Assembly (NCBI GenBank): GCA_038363005.1
Contig: JBBQBI010000008.1
Coordinates: forward strand, 114,183 to 178,182
Reading direction: 5' to 3'
DNA length: 64,000 bases
Source of the DNA: JAKOWB01 sp038363005
GTDB taxonomy: Bacteria; Pseudomonadota; Alphaproteobacteria; Kiloniellales; JACOMY01
Shown: piece after piece, positions 33,404 to 40,845 of the stretch
Layout: each line of letters opens with the position of its first letter
Numbering within the stretch: position 1 is the first letter of the stretch
The notes under the pieces: model-generated
The model's input: only the letters and a program-made list of their open reading frames with translations
Databases searched by the model: none
What the model was told of the DNA's origin: nothing
Program-made: the position numbers and the translations under genes

Positions 33404-36028
33404 ATGCTTAGGCGAAACGAGGAAATTCGCCCCCTGATTTTGCAGAGCTTCGTTGCAGGTGCGCCGAGTGATTTGGGAAAACTAGAGCAACTTCTGGAGC
33501 ATTGCTTTTCATTTGAAGAAGATCCGAGAGTTTCCACTATAGAGAGGTTTGAATGTAGTGCAACTTTAGTAGAGGCACTAATAAAAGTGTATTTCATACA
33601 ACGGTGGGGAGAGTCTTTACAAATTCATAGGGTGAAAGTGATCGGAGATTTAAATTTAAGTCACACACAATTTGATTCATCTTTTAAGTTCAAAGACTGC
33701 ATAGTCTTTGGTTCCCTTGATCTAAATGGATGTTCTGGACAGAGAATAAAGATAGTAAAAACGCGTGTCCATGACTGCTTTAGTGCCATCCAATTGCATC
33801 TCTCAGGCTCTCTCACTCTGAGGCGAGGTCACTATTTAGGGGGCATCATCCTTCGAGGAGCCCGTATTGGCCACAGCCTTAAGCTCCAACACTTAAAGGT
33901 GGATGCAATTAGATCGACTCGTATTAGAAACGGCTTCTGGACTGTTCCTGTTCTAGATCAAGATATGATCCCGCAACCGCCAGTCGCCGTTTTGGCTGAC
34001 GAACTACAATGTGATGGAGGAGTTATAGTCTGTTCTGACGAGAATGCGTTTCTAGATAACAAGTGGACTGGGGGTTTGTTCTTACGTCATGCGCGTATAG
34101 GTCAGTCTTTGGTAATTCGGACCATTAAAATTTGCCCAGATTTTGATAGAATAAATAGAATGAACACTGATAATCTTGTCGAATCTGGCTTTGCTGGCAT
34201 TGCAGCACATCACATATATGTTGGAGCCGGGTTAATACTGGGAAATAGCTTAATAGTAAAAGGACATATTTTATTCCAGCACGCAGAGATTCGCGGCGTC
34301 CTGCATATCCGCGGCTTGACTACTGCTGCGCCAGTTCTTGGATTAGATTCTAAATTTATTGTTAAAACCGCTCGCGTCGGTCACGAGTGCCGAATTGGTG
34401 GTCCCTATGGAGAAGCCGAAGATCGCCGAAAGCAAAAGAACTTTGTGTCATTGGCGGGGCCGCTAGATCTAGATGCTATGAACATAGAGGGCAATTTGTG
34501 GATAGATGGACTTAGGATTGAATCTCGACATTCCAGCTTAGACGCGGCAGACAAGCCTTATCCAACAGCAATTTCCGCTTGCAACACTACAATAACTGGA
34601 ATGCTAGAAATTTATGACCTTGAGGCCTTTGGTAGTTGTTGGATAGTTGGTAGCAACATTGGCGGGGATCTCATGATCCGATCCTCGACATTTAAATCGC
34701 CAAATATTGATAGAAAAAATGCAAATTCCTACGCTATTAGTTTCCGAGCTACAAACGTAGCTGGTGCGTTCGTGCTCGGTTTGCCGAGATCCGATTTAGT
34801 CAATCAGCCCAATGGGGGTTCAGTAATATTTGACGGAATCACGAGATTTAGAGATATGACTGTTGCAGGAGAAGTTTTATTCCAGGGCGTGGTCTTTAGA
34901 TACTCCGGCCGAGATTTGTGGGCGATGAGAGACGCTGGCGCCCGCGATGCTGCTTTTGATATGAGTAATGCGAAGGTTTTTGGCAGTTTCACTATAAATT
35001 TTCTTTGTCAATTTGAAGGACCTGTGCAGATGGACGGCATCGAGGTCAACGGTGACTTACGTATATTTGGTACAGCATTTGGGAGTGGCTTGGCGACCGG
35101 AGAAGTACTTGACCTTTCCCACTCAAAAGTTGATGGCAGATTCTCTTGGAATACAAAAAATGAGGTCGAGAAGTTTGACGGGCTACAAAGGTCTATCCGA
35201 GTTAATTTGTCAGATATGAACATTTCTAGACTGGACGGTACTTTAAGAGGATTACAATTAATGGGGGCTAGGTTCAGAATGGCCGGCACCCGATTTGGCT
35301 CTATTGCGATTTTGGAGCAAGAAGGCACCAGCCGAGATGTTTCCAAGGAATTTTGGTGGATTTCTGACAATTTACGTGATGATACATCCTTACAACCTTA
35401 CGAGGAGCTATGCAAGCATCTGCGATTTCATGAAAGAGACAAAGACGCAGAAGACATAGCTTACAAGAAACAAATAAAATCTGATGAGTTGAGAAATACT
35501 CTCTCAAAAAATGATTCCCCACGAAGACTGTTGGACGAGCATATTTTTTACTTTTGGAGGATACTGTTAAGACTATCCGTTGGGTATGGATATAGACCTA
35601 TGAATAGTGTAAAAATTGTTTTGTTTTATTTATTTATTGGAACCGCATCGGCAAACTGCGCTTTTGAAAGCGAAATGCTTACTAATGTTCTTGCGCAGAA
35701 CTATTTAGCATGCGAGAAAAAATCAGATGTTCGTTGCGAAGACGCCATGGTATTTGGTGGTGGAAGCTGGAGAATTGCTTTTGATCGAGAGCAAACTACT
35801 TATCCCGCCTTTAACTCTATTGTGTACGGACTCGATTTGATTTTACCAATAATAGACCTTGGACAGGAAAAATTCTATGTATTGAAGGACAATTCTACAA
35901 AGCCGGAAAAGGTAGGCGCCTATTGGTTTTGGATATTTGGATCTATTTTTACCTTTATCAAAATATCGTCTTGGTTTCTAATACTACTACTCTTCGCGTC
36001 TCCTACACGCCTCTTGAGAAGAGATTGA
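33404..36028 (+). CDS. AT-rich gene for a beta-solenoid-like, membrane-anchored protein of unknown function
   Basis: The 874-residue product is built from degenerate repeats of short hydrophobic strands, for example GIILRGARIGHSLKLQHLK, GGLFLRHARIGQSLVIR and GPLDLDAMNIEGNLWIDGL, through most of residues 65-640, suggesting a beta-solenoid. The C-terminus has membrane segments at about 733-752 (MNSVKIVLFYLFIGTASAN) and 837-867, with an LILPIIDLGQEKF motif and a cysteine-containing loop between. I recall a similar architecture in proteins labelled pentapeptide-like or 'membrane-associated oxidoreductase', but no catalytic motif is visible. I chose ATG 33404 because GGGAG precedes it. A GTG at 33365 lacks such a site. 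Base and codon use (many ATA, TTA, AGA) differ sharply from all neighbours, so recent transfer is likely. Confidence 0.8.
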   Translation: MLRRNEEIRPLILQSFVAGAPSDLGKLEQLLEHCFSFEEDPRVSTIERFECSATLVEALIKVYFIQRWGESLQIHRVKVIGDLNLSHTQFDSSFKFKDCIVFGSLDLNGCSGQRIKIVKTRVHDCFSAIQLHLSGSLTLRRGHYLGGIILRGARIGHSLKLQHLKVDAIRSTRIRNGFWTVPVLDQDMIPQPPVAVLADELQCDGGVIVCSDENAFLDNKWTGGLFLRHARIGQSLVIRTIKICPDFDRINRMNTDNLVESGFAGIAAHHIYVGAGLILGNSLIVKGHILFQHAEIRGVLHIRGLTTAAPVLGLDSKFIVKTARVGHECRIGGPYGEAEDRRKQKNFVSLAGPLDLDAMNIEGNLWIDGLRIESRHSSLDAADKPYPTAISACNTTITGMLEIYDLEAFGSCWIVGSNIGGDLMIRSSTFKSPNIDRKNANSYAISFRATNVAGAFVLGLPRSDLVNQPNGGSVIFDGITRFRDMTVAGEVLFQGVVFRYSGRDLWAMRDAGARDAAFDMSNAKVFGSFTINFLCQFEGPVQMDGIEVNGDLRIFGTAFGSGLATGEVLDLSHSKVDGRFSWNTKNEVEKFDGLQRSIRVNLSDMNISRLDGTLRGLQLMGARFRMAGTRFGSIAILEQEGTSRDVSKEFWWISDNLRDDTSLQPYEELCKHLRFHERDKDAEDIAYKKQIKSDELRNTLSKNDSPRRLLDEHIFYFWRILLRLSVGYGYRPMNSVKIVLFYLFIGTASANCAFESEMLTNVLAQNYLACEKKSDVRCEDAMVFGGGSWRIAFDREQTTYPAFNSIVYGLDLILPIIDLGQEKFYVLKDNSTKPEKVGAYWFWIFGSIFTFIKISSWFLILLLFASPTRLLRRD

Positions 36029-36075
36029 ATGCAACGCCTTGGCTTTGCGCGGACCAAGCATCTATAACGACGACC

Positions 36076-36663
36076 ATGCGTCAAGCCACCGTCAAGCGCC
36101 AGACCAAGGAGACCCGGATCGAGGCCAGCCTCGATCTCGACGGGACCGGCGCCTATGAGGTGTCCACCGGCATCGGCTTCCTCGACCACATGATCGAGCA
36201 GCTGGCCCGCCACAGCCTGATCGACATCAAGCTGAAGGCCGAGGGCGACCTGCACATCGACTATCACCACACCACCGAGGACGCGGGCATCGTGCTGGGC
36301 CAGGCACTGAGCCAGGCGCTGGGCGAGCGCAAGGGCATCCGGCGCTACGGCGACGCGCTGATCCCGATGGACGAGACGCTGACCCGCGTGGCGCTCGACG
36401 CCTCGAACCGGCCCTACCTGATCTGGAAGGTGGCCTTCACCCGCGACAAGCTGGGCGAGATGGACACCGAGCTCTTCAAGGAGTGGTTCCAGGCCTTCGC
36501 CCAGGCCGGCGGGCTGACGCTGCACGTCGAGAACCTCTACGGCCAGAACAGCCACCACATCGTCGAGTCCTGCTTCAAGGGCCTCGCCCGGGCGCTGCGA
36601 CACGCGGTCGAGATCGACCCGCGGTCGGCCCAGGCCATTCCCTCGACCAAGGGCCAGCTCTAA
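36076..36663 (+). CDS. hisB: Imidazoleglycerol-phosphate dehydratase
   Basis: HisB dehydrates imidazoleglycerol phosphate in histidine synthesis. The 195 residues show both metal-binding motifs, GIGFLDHMIEQLARHS and IDYHHTTEDAGIVLG, and the C-terminal NSHHIVESCFKGLARALR. The start is ATG 36076 (MRQATVKRQTKETRIEAS). The frame is open upstream to 35923, but that part overlaps the AT-rich gene and is not HisB-like. Only 47 bases separate it from the AT-rich gene, so the usual his promoter region has been displaced or shortened. Confidence 0.97.
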   Translation: MRQATVKRQTKETRIEASLDLDGTGAYEVSTGIGFLDHMIEQLARHSLIDIKLKAEGDLHIDYHHTTEDAGIVLGQALSQALGERKGIRRYGDALIPMDETLTRVALDASNRPYLIWKVAFTRDKLGEMDTELFKEWFQAFAQAGGLTLHVENLYGQNSHHIVESCFKGLARALRHAVEIDPRSAQAIPSTKGQL

Positions 36664-36730
36664 CCCTTTCCACAGGCCTAGCCGTCTTCCGGGACTGGCG
36701 GGCGCCAGTTTCGGAGAGTATCGGGTATTC

Positions 36731-37381
36731 ATGTCGCTCTTCACCGTCGCCCTCATCGACTATGGCTCGGGCAACCTGCGCTCGGCGGAGAAGGCGCTGC
36801 AGCGCGCCGCCGCCGAGGCCGGGCTGCCCTGCCAGGTGCTGGTGACCGACCGGCCGGAGCAGGTCGCCCTGGCCGACCGCGTGGTGCTGCCGGGTGTCGG
36901 CGCCTTCGGCGACTGCCACGCCGGGCTGCTGGCCCGCCCCGGCCTGGTCGAGGCGCTGGCCGAGAGTGCGATCCAGCGCGGCCGCCCCTTCCTGGGCATC
37001 TGCGTCGGCATGCAGCTGCTGGCCTCGCGCGGGCTGGAGCACGGCACGCACGAGGGGCTGGGCTGGATCCCTGGCGAGGTGGTGCCGCTGACGCCGGACG
37101 ACCCGGGCCTGAAGATCCCGCACATGGGCTGGAACGAGCTGATGCCGCAGGCCGACCACCCGCTGCTGTCCGGCATCGCCCCCGGCAGTCACGTCTACTT
37201 CGTGCACAGCTATCAGTTCCGTGCCGCCCGTCCCGCCCAGGTGCTGGCCACGGTCGACTACGGCGGCCCTATCGCCGCCATGATCGGCCGCGACAACCTG
37301 GCCGGCACCCAGTTCCATCCCGAGAAGTCGCAAGGCCCCGGTCTGCGGCTGCTCGCCAATTTTCTTGCCTGGAGTCCCTGA
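36731..37381 (+). CDS. hisH: Imidazole glycerol phosphate synthase, glutaminase subunit
   Basis: This 216-residue class I glutamine amidotransferase starts VALIDYGSGNLRSAEKAL, has the nucleophile in FLGICVGMQLLASRG, and the terminal His-Glu in GTQFHPEKSQGPGL. It supplies ammonia to HisF. Its stop overlaps the following GNAT gene by one base. Confidence 0.97.
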   Translation: MSLFTVALIDYGSGNLRSAEKALQRAAAEAGLPCQVLVTDRPEQVALADRVVLPGVGAFGDCHAGLLARPGLVEALAESAIQRGRPFLGICVGMQLLASRGLEHGTHEGLGWIPGEVVPLTPDDPGLKIPHMGWNELMPQADHPLLSGIAPGSHVYFVHSYQFRAARPAQVLATVDYGGPIAAMIGRDNLAGTQFHPEKSQGPGLRLLANFLAWSP

Positions 37382-37944
37382 TGCAGCCCAAGGCCAGCGC
37401 GCCCGCCACCCCGCCGCCCAATGGCGTCGAGCCCCTGTCCAGCTTCGTCGGGCCCGACCTGCATGACCTCAGCGACGCGGCCGATGCCGCCATCGCCGAC
37501 GGCGGCGGCTTCGGCTGGCTGACGGTTCCGTCGCGCGACGCCATGCAGAGCTACTGGCGCGGCGTGCTGCTGGTGCCGGATCGCGAGCTTTTCGTCGCCC
37601 GCCTCGACGGCACCATCTGCGGCTCGGCCCAGCTATTGCGCCCGACCAAGAGCAACGAGGCCGGCGCCGCGGTCGGCACGCTCACCACCTTCTTCCTGGC
37701 GCCCTGGGCGCGCGGCCACGGCCTGGCCGCCAAGCTGGTGCTGGCAGTCGAGCGCCGCGCCCGCGCCGTCGGCCTAGGGGTCATGCAGCTTGACGTGCGC
37801 GAGACGCAGAAGCGCGCCATCGAGGTCTATGAGCAGCTCGGCTACCGCCGCTGGGGCACCAATCCGCGCTACGCCCTGGTCGAGGACCGCTGGCTGATCG
37901 GCCACTACTACTGCAAGGACCTGACGGGGCTGGAGGCGGCGTGA
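37381..37944 (+). CDS. GNAT-family N-acetyltransferase inside the his operon
   Basis: This 187-residue acetyltransferase has the GNAT core: LFVARLDGTICGSAQLLRP, then TLTTFFLAPWARGHGLAAKL with the acetyl-CoA loop (R-G-H-G-L-A), and LDVRETQKRAIEVYEQLGYR. Substrate is unknown. One-base overlap with hisH and a GTGA overlap with hisA mean it is coupled to the histidine genes. I know similar GNAT genes in the his operons of other Rhodospirillales, but no role in histidine synthesis is established. Confidence 0.88.
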   Translation: MQPKASAPATPPPNGVEPLSSFVGPDLHDLSDAADAAIADGGGFGWLTVPSRDAMQSYWRGVLLVPDRELFVARLDGTICGSAQLLRPTKSNEAGAAVGTLTTFFLAPWARGHGLAAKLVLAVERRARAVGLGVMQLDVRETQKRAIEVYEQLGYRRWGTNPRYALVEDRWLIGHYYCKDLTGLEAA

Positions 37945-38663
37945 TCCTGTTCCCCGCCATCGACCTGAAAGACGGCCAGGTGGTCCGCCTCTACAAGGGG
38001 GCGATGGACCAGGCCACGGTCTATGGCGACGACCCGGCGGCGCAGGCCGCGCGCTTCCAGGCGCTGGGCTTCCAGTGGCTGCATCTGGTCGACCTGGACG
38101 GCGCCTTCGCCGGCCAGCCGCGCAATGCAGCGGCCGTCGAGGCCATCCTCAAGGCGACCAGCCTGCCGGCGCAGCTGGGCGGCGGCATCCGCGACCTGGC
38201 CAGCGTGGAGCGCTGGCTGGCGCTGGGCCTGCGGCGGGTGATCCTGGGCACCGCGGCGGTGCGTGACCCCGACTTCGTGCGCCAGGCCTGCCGCCGCTTC
38301 CCCGGCCAGGTGGTGGTCGGCGTCGACGCCAAGGACGGGCTGGTCGCCGTTGCCGGCTGGGCCGAGACCTCGACCCTGACCGCGCTGGAGCTGGCCCGCC
38401 GCTTTGCCGACGTCGGCGTGGCGGCGCTGCTCTATACCGACGTGGCGCGCGACGGCGCGCTGAGCGGCGTCAACGTCGCCGCCACCGCCGCGCTGGCACG
38501 CGACAGCGGCCTGCCGGTGCTGGCGTCGGGCGGTGTCGCCGGCATCGAGGACATCCGTCGCTTGAAGGCCGTCGCCAGGGACGGCATCGAGGGCGTGGTG
38601 ATCGGCCGCGCGCTCTACGAAGGCAGGCTCGACCCGGCCCAGGCCCTGGCGGAAGCCGCCTGA
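37941..38663 (+). CDS. hisA: Phosphoribosylformimino-5-aminoimidazole carboxamide ribotide isomerase
   Basis: This 240-residue TIM-barrel isomerase starts with GTG 37941 (ILFPAIDLKDGQVVRLYKG) and has the catalytic Asp8-type residue there and the second Asp in LLYTDVARDGALSGVN. AQLGGGIRDLASVERWLALG and VLASGGVAGIEDIRRL are the phosphate-binding loops. It joins GNAT and hisF by overlaps of four and one bases. Confidence 0.97.
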   Translation: MILFPAIDLKDGQVVRLYKGAMDQATVYGDDPAAQAARFQALGFQWLHLVDLDGAFAGQPRNAAAVEAILKATSLPAQLGGGIRDLASVERWLALGLRRVILGTAAVRDPDFVRQACRRFPGQVVVGVDAKDGLVAVAGWAETSTLTALELARRFADVGVAALLYTDVARDGALSGVNVAATAALARDSGLPVLASGGVAGIEDIRRLKAVARDGIEGVVIGRALYEGRLDPAQALAEAA

Positions 38664-39421
38664 TGCTGAAGGTCCGCATCATCCCTTGCCTCGACGTCAA
38701 GGACGGCCGCGTGGTCAAGGGCGTCAACTTCGAGGGGCTGCGCGACGCCGGCGACCCGGTCGAGCAGGCGCGGCGCTACGATGCCGAGGGCGCCGACGAG
38801 CTCTGCTTCCTGGATATCGGCGCCAGCCACGAGAAGCGCGGCATCATCCTGGAGGTGGTGGCGAAGACCGCCGCCGTCTGCTTCATGCCGGTGACGGTGG
38901 GCGGCGGCGTGCGCACGCTGGACGACATCCGCGCGCTGCTGCTGGCCGGCGCCGACAAGGTGTCGATCAACACCGCGGCGGTAGAGCGCCCCGACTTCGT
39001 GCGCGAGGCGGCGGAGAAGTTCGGCAGCCAGTGCATCACCGTGGCGGTCGACGCCAAGCGCGACGGCGAAGGCTTCGGTGTTTTCACCCACGGCGGCCGC
39101 CGCGCCACCGGGCTGGACGCCGTCGACTGGGCCAGGCGCATGACGGCGCTGGGCGCCGGCGAGATCCTGCTGACCTCCATGGACCGCGACGGCACCCAGG
39201 GCGGCTACGACCTGGCGCTGACCCGCGCCGTGGCCGACGCCGTCGGCGTGCCCGTCATTGCCTCCGGCGGTGTCGGGCGGCTGGAAGACCTGGCCGCCGG
39301 CGTGATCGAGGGCCATGCCTCGGCGCTGCTCGCGGCTTCCATATTCCATGATCGTCGGCATAGCATTGCGGACGCGAAACAATTGCTCGCCGAGTCGGGC
39401 GTCCCGGTGCGGCTAGGCTAG
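38663..39421 (+). CDS. hisF: Imidazole glycerol phosphate synthase, cyclase subunit
   Basis: This 252-residue barrel begins MLKVRIIPCLDVKDGRVVKG (catalytic Asp in CLDVKDG) and has LTSMDRDGTQGGYDL with the second Asp, and VTVGGGVRTLDDIR and VIASGGVGRLEDL phosphate loops. Together with HisH it makes imidazole glycerol phosphate and AICAR. AICAR feeds purH-type reactions elsewhere. Confidence 0.97.
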   Translation: MLKVRIIPCLDVKDGRVVKGVNFEGLRDAGDPVEQARRYDAEGADELCFLDIGASHEKRGIILEVVAKTAAVCFMPVTVGGGVRTLDDIRALLLAGADKVSINTAAVERPDFVREAAEKFGSQCITVAVDAKRDGEGFGVFTHGGRRATGLDAVDWARRMTALGAGEILLTSMDRDGTQGGYDLALTRAVADAVGVPVIASGGVGRLEDLAAGVIEGHASALLAASIFHDRRHSIADAKQLLAESGVPVRLG

Positions 39422-39434
39422 AATAGGAGACGGC

Positions 39435-39758
39435 ATGGGGGATCAAACCCTGGACGGACTCTTCGCGCTGCTGGAAAGCCGCAAGGTGGCCGACCCGGCC
39501 GACAGCTATACCGCCCGCCTGCTGGCCAAGGGCCCGGCGAAGATCGCCAAGAAGGTCGGCGAGGAAGGCGTCGAGGCCGCGCTGGCTGGCGCCTGCGGCG
39601 ACCGCGACGAGGTGATCTCTGAATCCGCCGACCTGCTCTATCACCTGCTGGTGCTCTGGGTGGCCCGCGAGATCAGCCCGCAGGAGGTCTGGGACAAGCT
39701 GGCCGAGCGCGCCGGCACCTCGGGCCTGGCAGAGAAGGCGGCGCGCGAGGGGGACTAG
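39435..39758 (+). CDS. hisE: Phosphoribosyl-ATP pyrophosphatase
   Basis: This 107-residue MazG-like pyrophosphatase carries out the second step of histidine synthesis. Motifs are DSYTARLLAKGPAKIAKKVG and EGVEAALAGACGDRDEVISESADLLYHL (split by description), with the Glu/Asp residues that hold Mg2+. It starts 13 bases after hisF and ends the his run. hisI is not adjacent. Confidence 0.95.
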   Translation: MGDQTLDGLFALLESRKVADPADSYTARLLAKGPAKIAKKVGEEGVEAALAGACGDRDEVISESADLLYHLLVLWVAREISPQEVWDKLAERAGTSGLAEKAAREGD

Positions 39759-39775
39759 CTTTATCGAATTCTCCC

Positions 39776-39861
39776 GTCATGCTCGGGCGCGTCCCGAGCA
39801 TCCATTCCCGACGCTTGCGCGAGCGGCGGCGTGGACCCTCGGGACAAGCCCGAGGGTGACG
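39776..39861. repeat. Dispersed palindromic repeat, family A, copy 2
   Basis: This 86-base copy has arms ATGCTCGGG/CCCGAGCAT and CCCTCGGG/CCCGAGGG, the same length and order as the copy at 25797. The middle differs. It lies between hisE and the HIT gene. Confidence 0.88.
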
Positions 39862-39878
39862 TGTGGAGAAGCCGTTCC

Positions 39879-40247
39879 ATGACCTACGATCCCAACAACA
39901 TCTTCGCCCGCATCCTGCGCGGCGAGATTCCCTGCAAGAAGGTGTTCGAGGACGCGTACGTCCTGGCCTTCCATGACATCAACCCGCAGACGCCGGTCCA
40001 CATCCTGGTGATTCCCAAGGGGGCCTACGTCGCCCTCGACGACTTCACGGCCAAGGCCAGCGATGCCGAAATCGCCGCCTGGCTGCGCGCCATCGGCCAG
40101 ATCGCCCGCGACCAGGGCGTGGCGGAGGCCGGCTACCGCGTGCTGAGCAACGTCGGCCGCGACGGCAATCAGGAGGTGCCGCACCTGCACATGCACCTCT
40201 TCGCCGGCCAGCCACTCGGTCGGATGATCAAGCCAACCGACAAGTAG
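39879..40247 (+). CDS. HIT-family protein (HinT-like)
   Basis: This 122-residue histidine-triad protein begins with IFARILRGEIPCKKVFED and ends with the HIT motif VPHLHMHLFAGQPLG. Enzymes of this family hydrolyse adenosine phosphoramidates and related bonds, and the typical HinT substrate is not certain here. Start is ATG 39879. It lies right after family A repeat copy 2, downstream of hisE. Confidence 0.92.
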   Translation: MTYDPNNIFARILRGEIPCKKVFEDAYVLAFHDINPQTPVHILVIPKGAYVALDDFTAKASDAEIAAWLRAIGQIARDQGVAEAGYRVLSNVGRDGNQEVPHLHMHLFAGQPLGRMIKPTDK

Positions 40248-40342
40248 CGGGAAAGAAATCCCTTCCGTGGCGTTAAGGGAGGGAATAGCAGCGGTCCTGC
40301 CTGCGTATGACTGCTTGCACACCGTTACTTATGGAGTTGTCG

Positions 40343-40768
40343 ATGAAACGCGCATTCTTCCTGCTGACCGCCGGCGCCCTGGCGCTGGGCTCTCTGCAAC
40401 CCGCGCTCGCCGGCAACGACAAGAACAAGGGACACGGCAACGACCAGCAGCAGCAGCACTCGGTCGACGCCGGTGACTTCCTGGTCGCCACCATCACCGC
40501 TGGCGAGATCGCCATCTTCCACGAGTATATCCGCGAGTACGGCGGCACCGCCTTCGGTCCGCCGCAGGGCCTGCCGCCCGGCATCGCCAAGAACCTGGCG
40601 CGCGGCAAGCCGCTGCCGCCGGGTATCGCCAAGCGTTATCTGCCCGGCACCCTGGAAAGCCGCCTGCCGCCCCGCCCGGGCTACGAGTGGCAGGTGATCG
40701 ATAACGACATCTACCTGGTGGTCGCCGCGACACAGATTATCGTCGACGTGCTGTCGGACGCCTTCTAG
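40343..40768 (+). CDS. CigR-like secreted protein
   Basis: This 141-residue protein has a signal peptide (MKRAFFLLTAGALALGSLQP, cleavage near ALA-GND). Its C-terminal part resembles the anti-virulence regulator CigR family: GLPPGIAKNLARGKPLPPG, then AKRYLPGTLESRLPPRPGYE and NDIYLVVAATQIIVDVL. A Q/N/H/K-rich stretch follows the signal. I used ATG 40343 because GGAG stands upstream. An in-frame ATG at 40331 is also possible. CigR modulates type III secretion in Salmonella, and its role outside pathogens is unclear. Confidence 0.75.
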   Translation: MKRAFFLLTAGALALGSLQPALAGNDKNKGHGNDQQQQHSVDAGDFLVATITAGEIAIFHEYIREYGGTAFGPPQGLPPGIAKNLARGKPLPPGIAKRYLPGTLESRLPPRPGYEWQVIDNDIYLVVAATQIIVDVLSDAF

Positions 40769-40795
40769 CCAGTCCCCGTCGATCCGGGAACGACG

Positions 40796-40837
40796 CCCCA
40801 CCCACCAGCCTGCTGCACTACGGCAGGCTGGGTGGGG
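40796..40837. other. Hairpin between the CigR-like and DddP-like genes
   Basis: CCCCACCC...AGCCTGC (40796-40813) pairs with GCAGGCT...GGGTGGGG (40823-40837). There is no T-tract on either side, so it could be a transcript end, a 5'-UTR structure, or protect mRNA. The DddP-like ATG is nine bases further on. Confidence 0.6.
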
Positions 40838-40845
40838 AGGGGTGA

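Noticed and set aside
35923..36075. Upstream extension of hisB
   Set aside because: It lies inside the AT-rich gene and does not resemble HisB. ATG 36076 starts a normal HisB.
33300..36075. Attachment-site direct repeats around the AT-rich gene
   Set aside because: I found no shared sequence at the two edges and no integrase or tRNA nearby.
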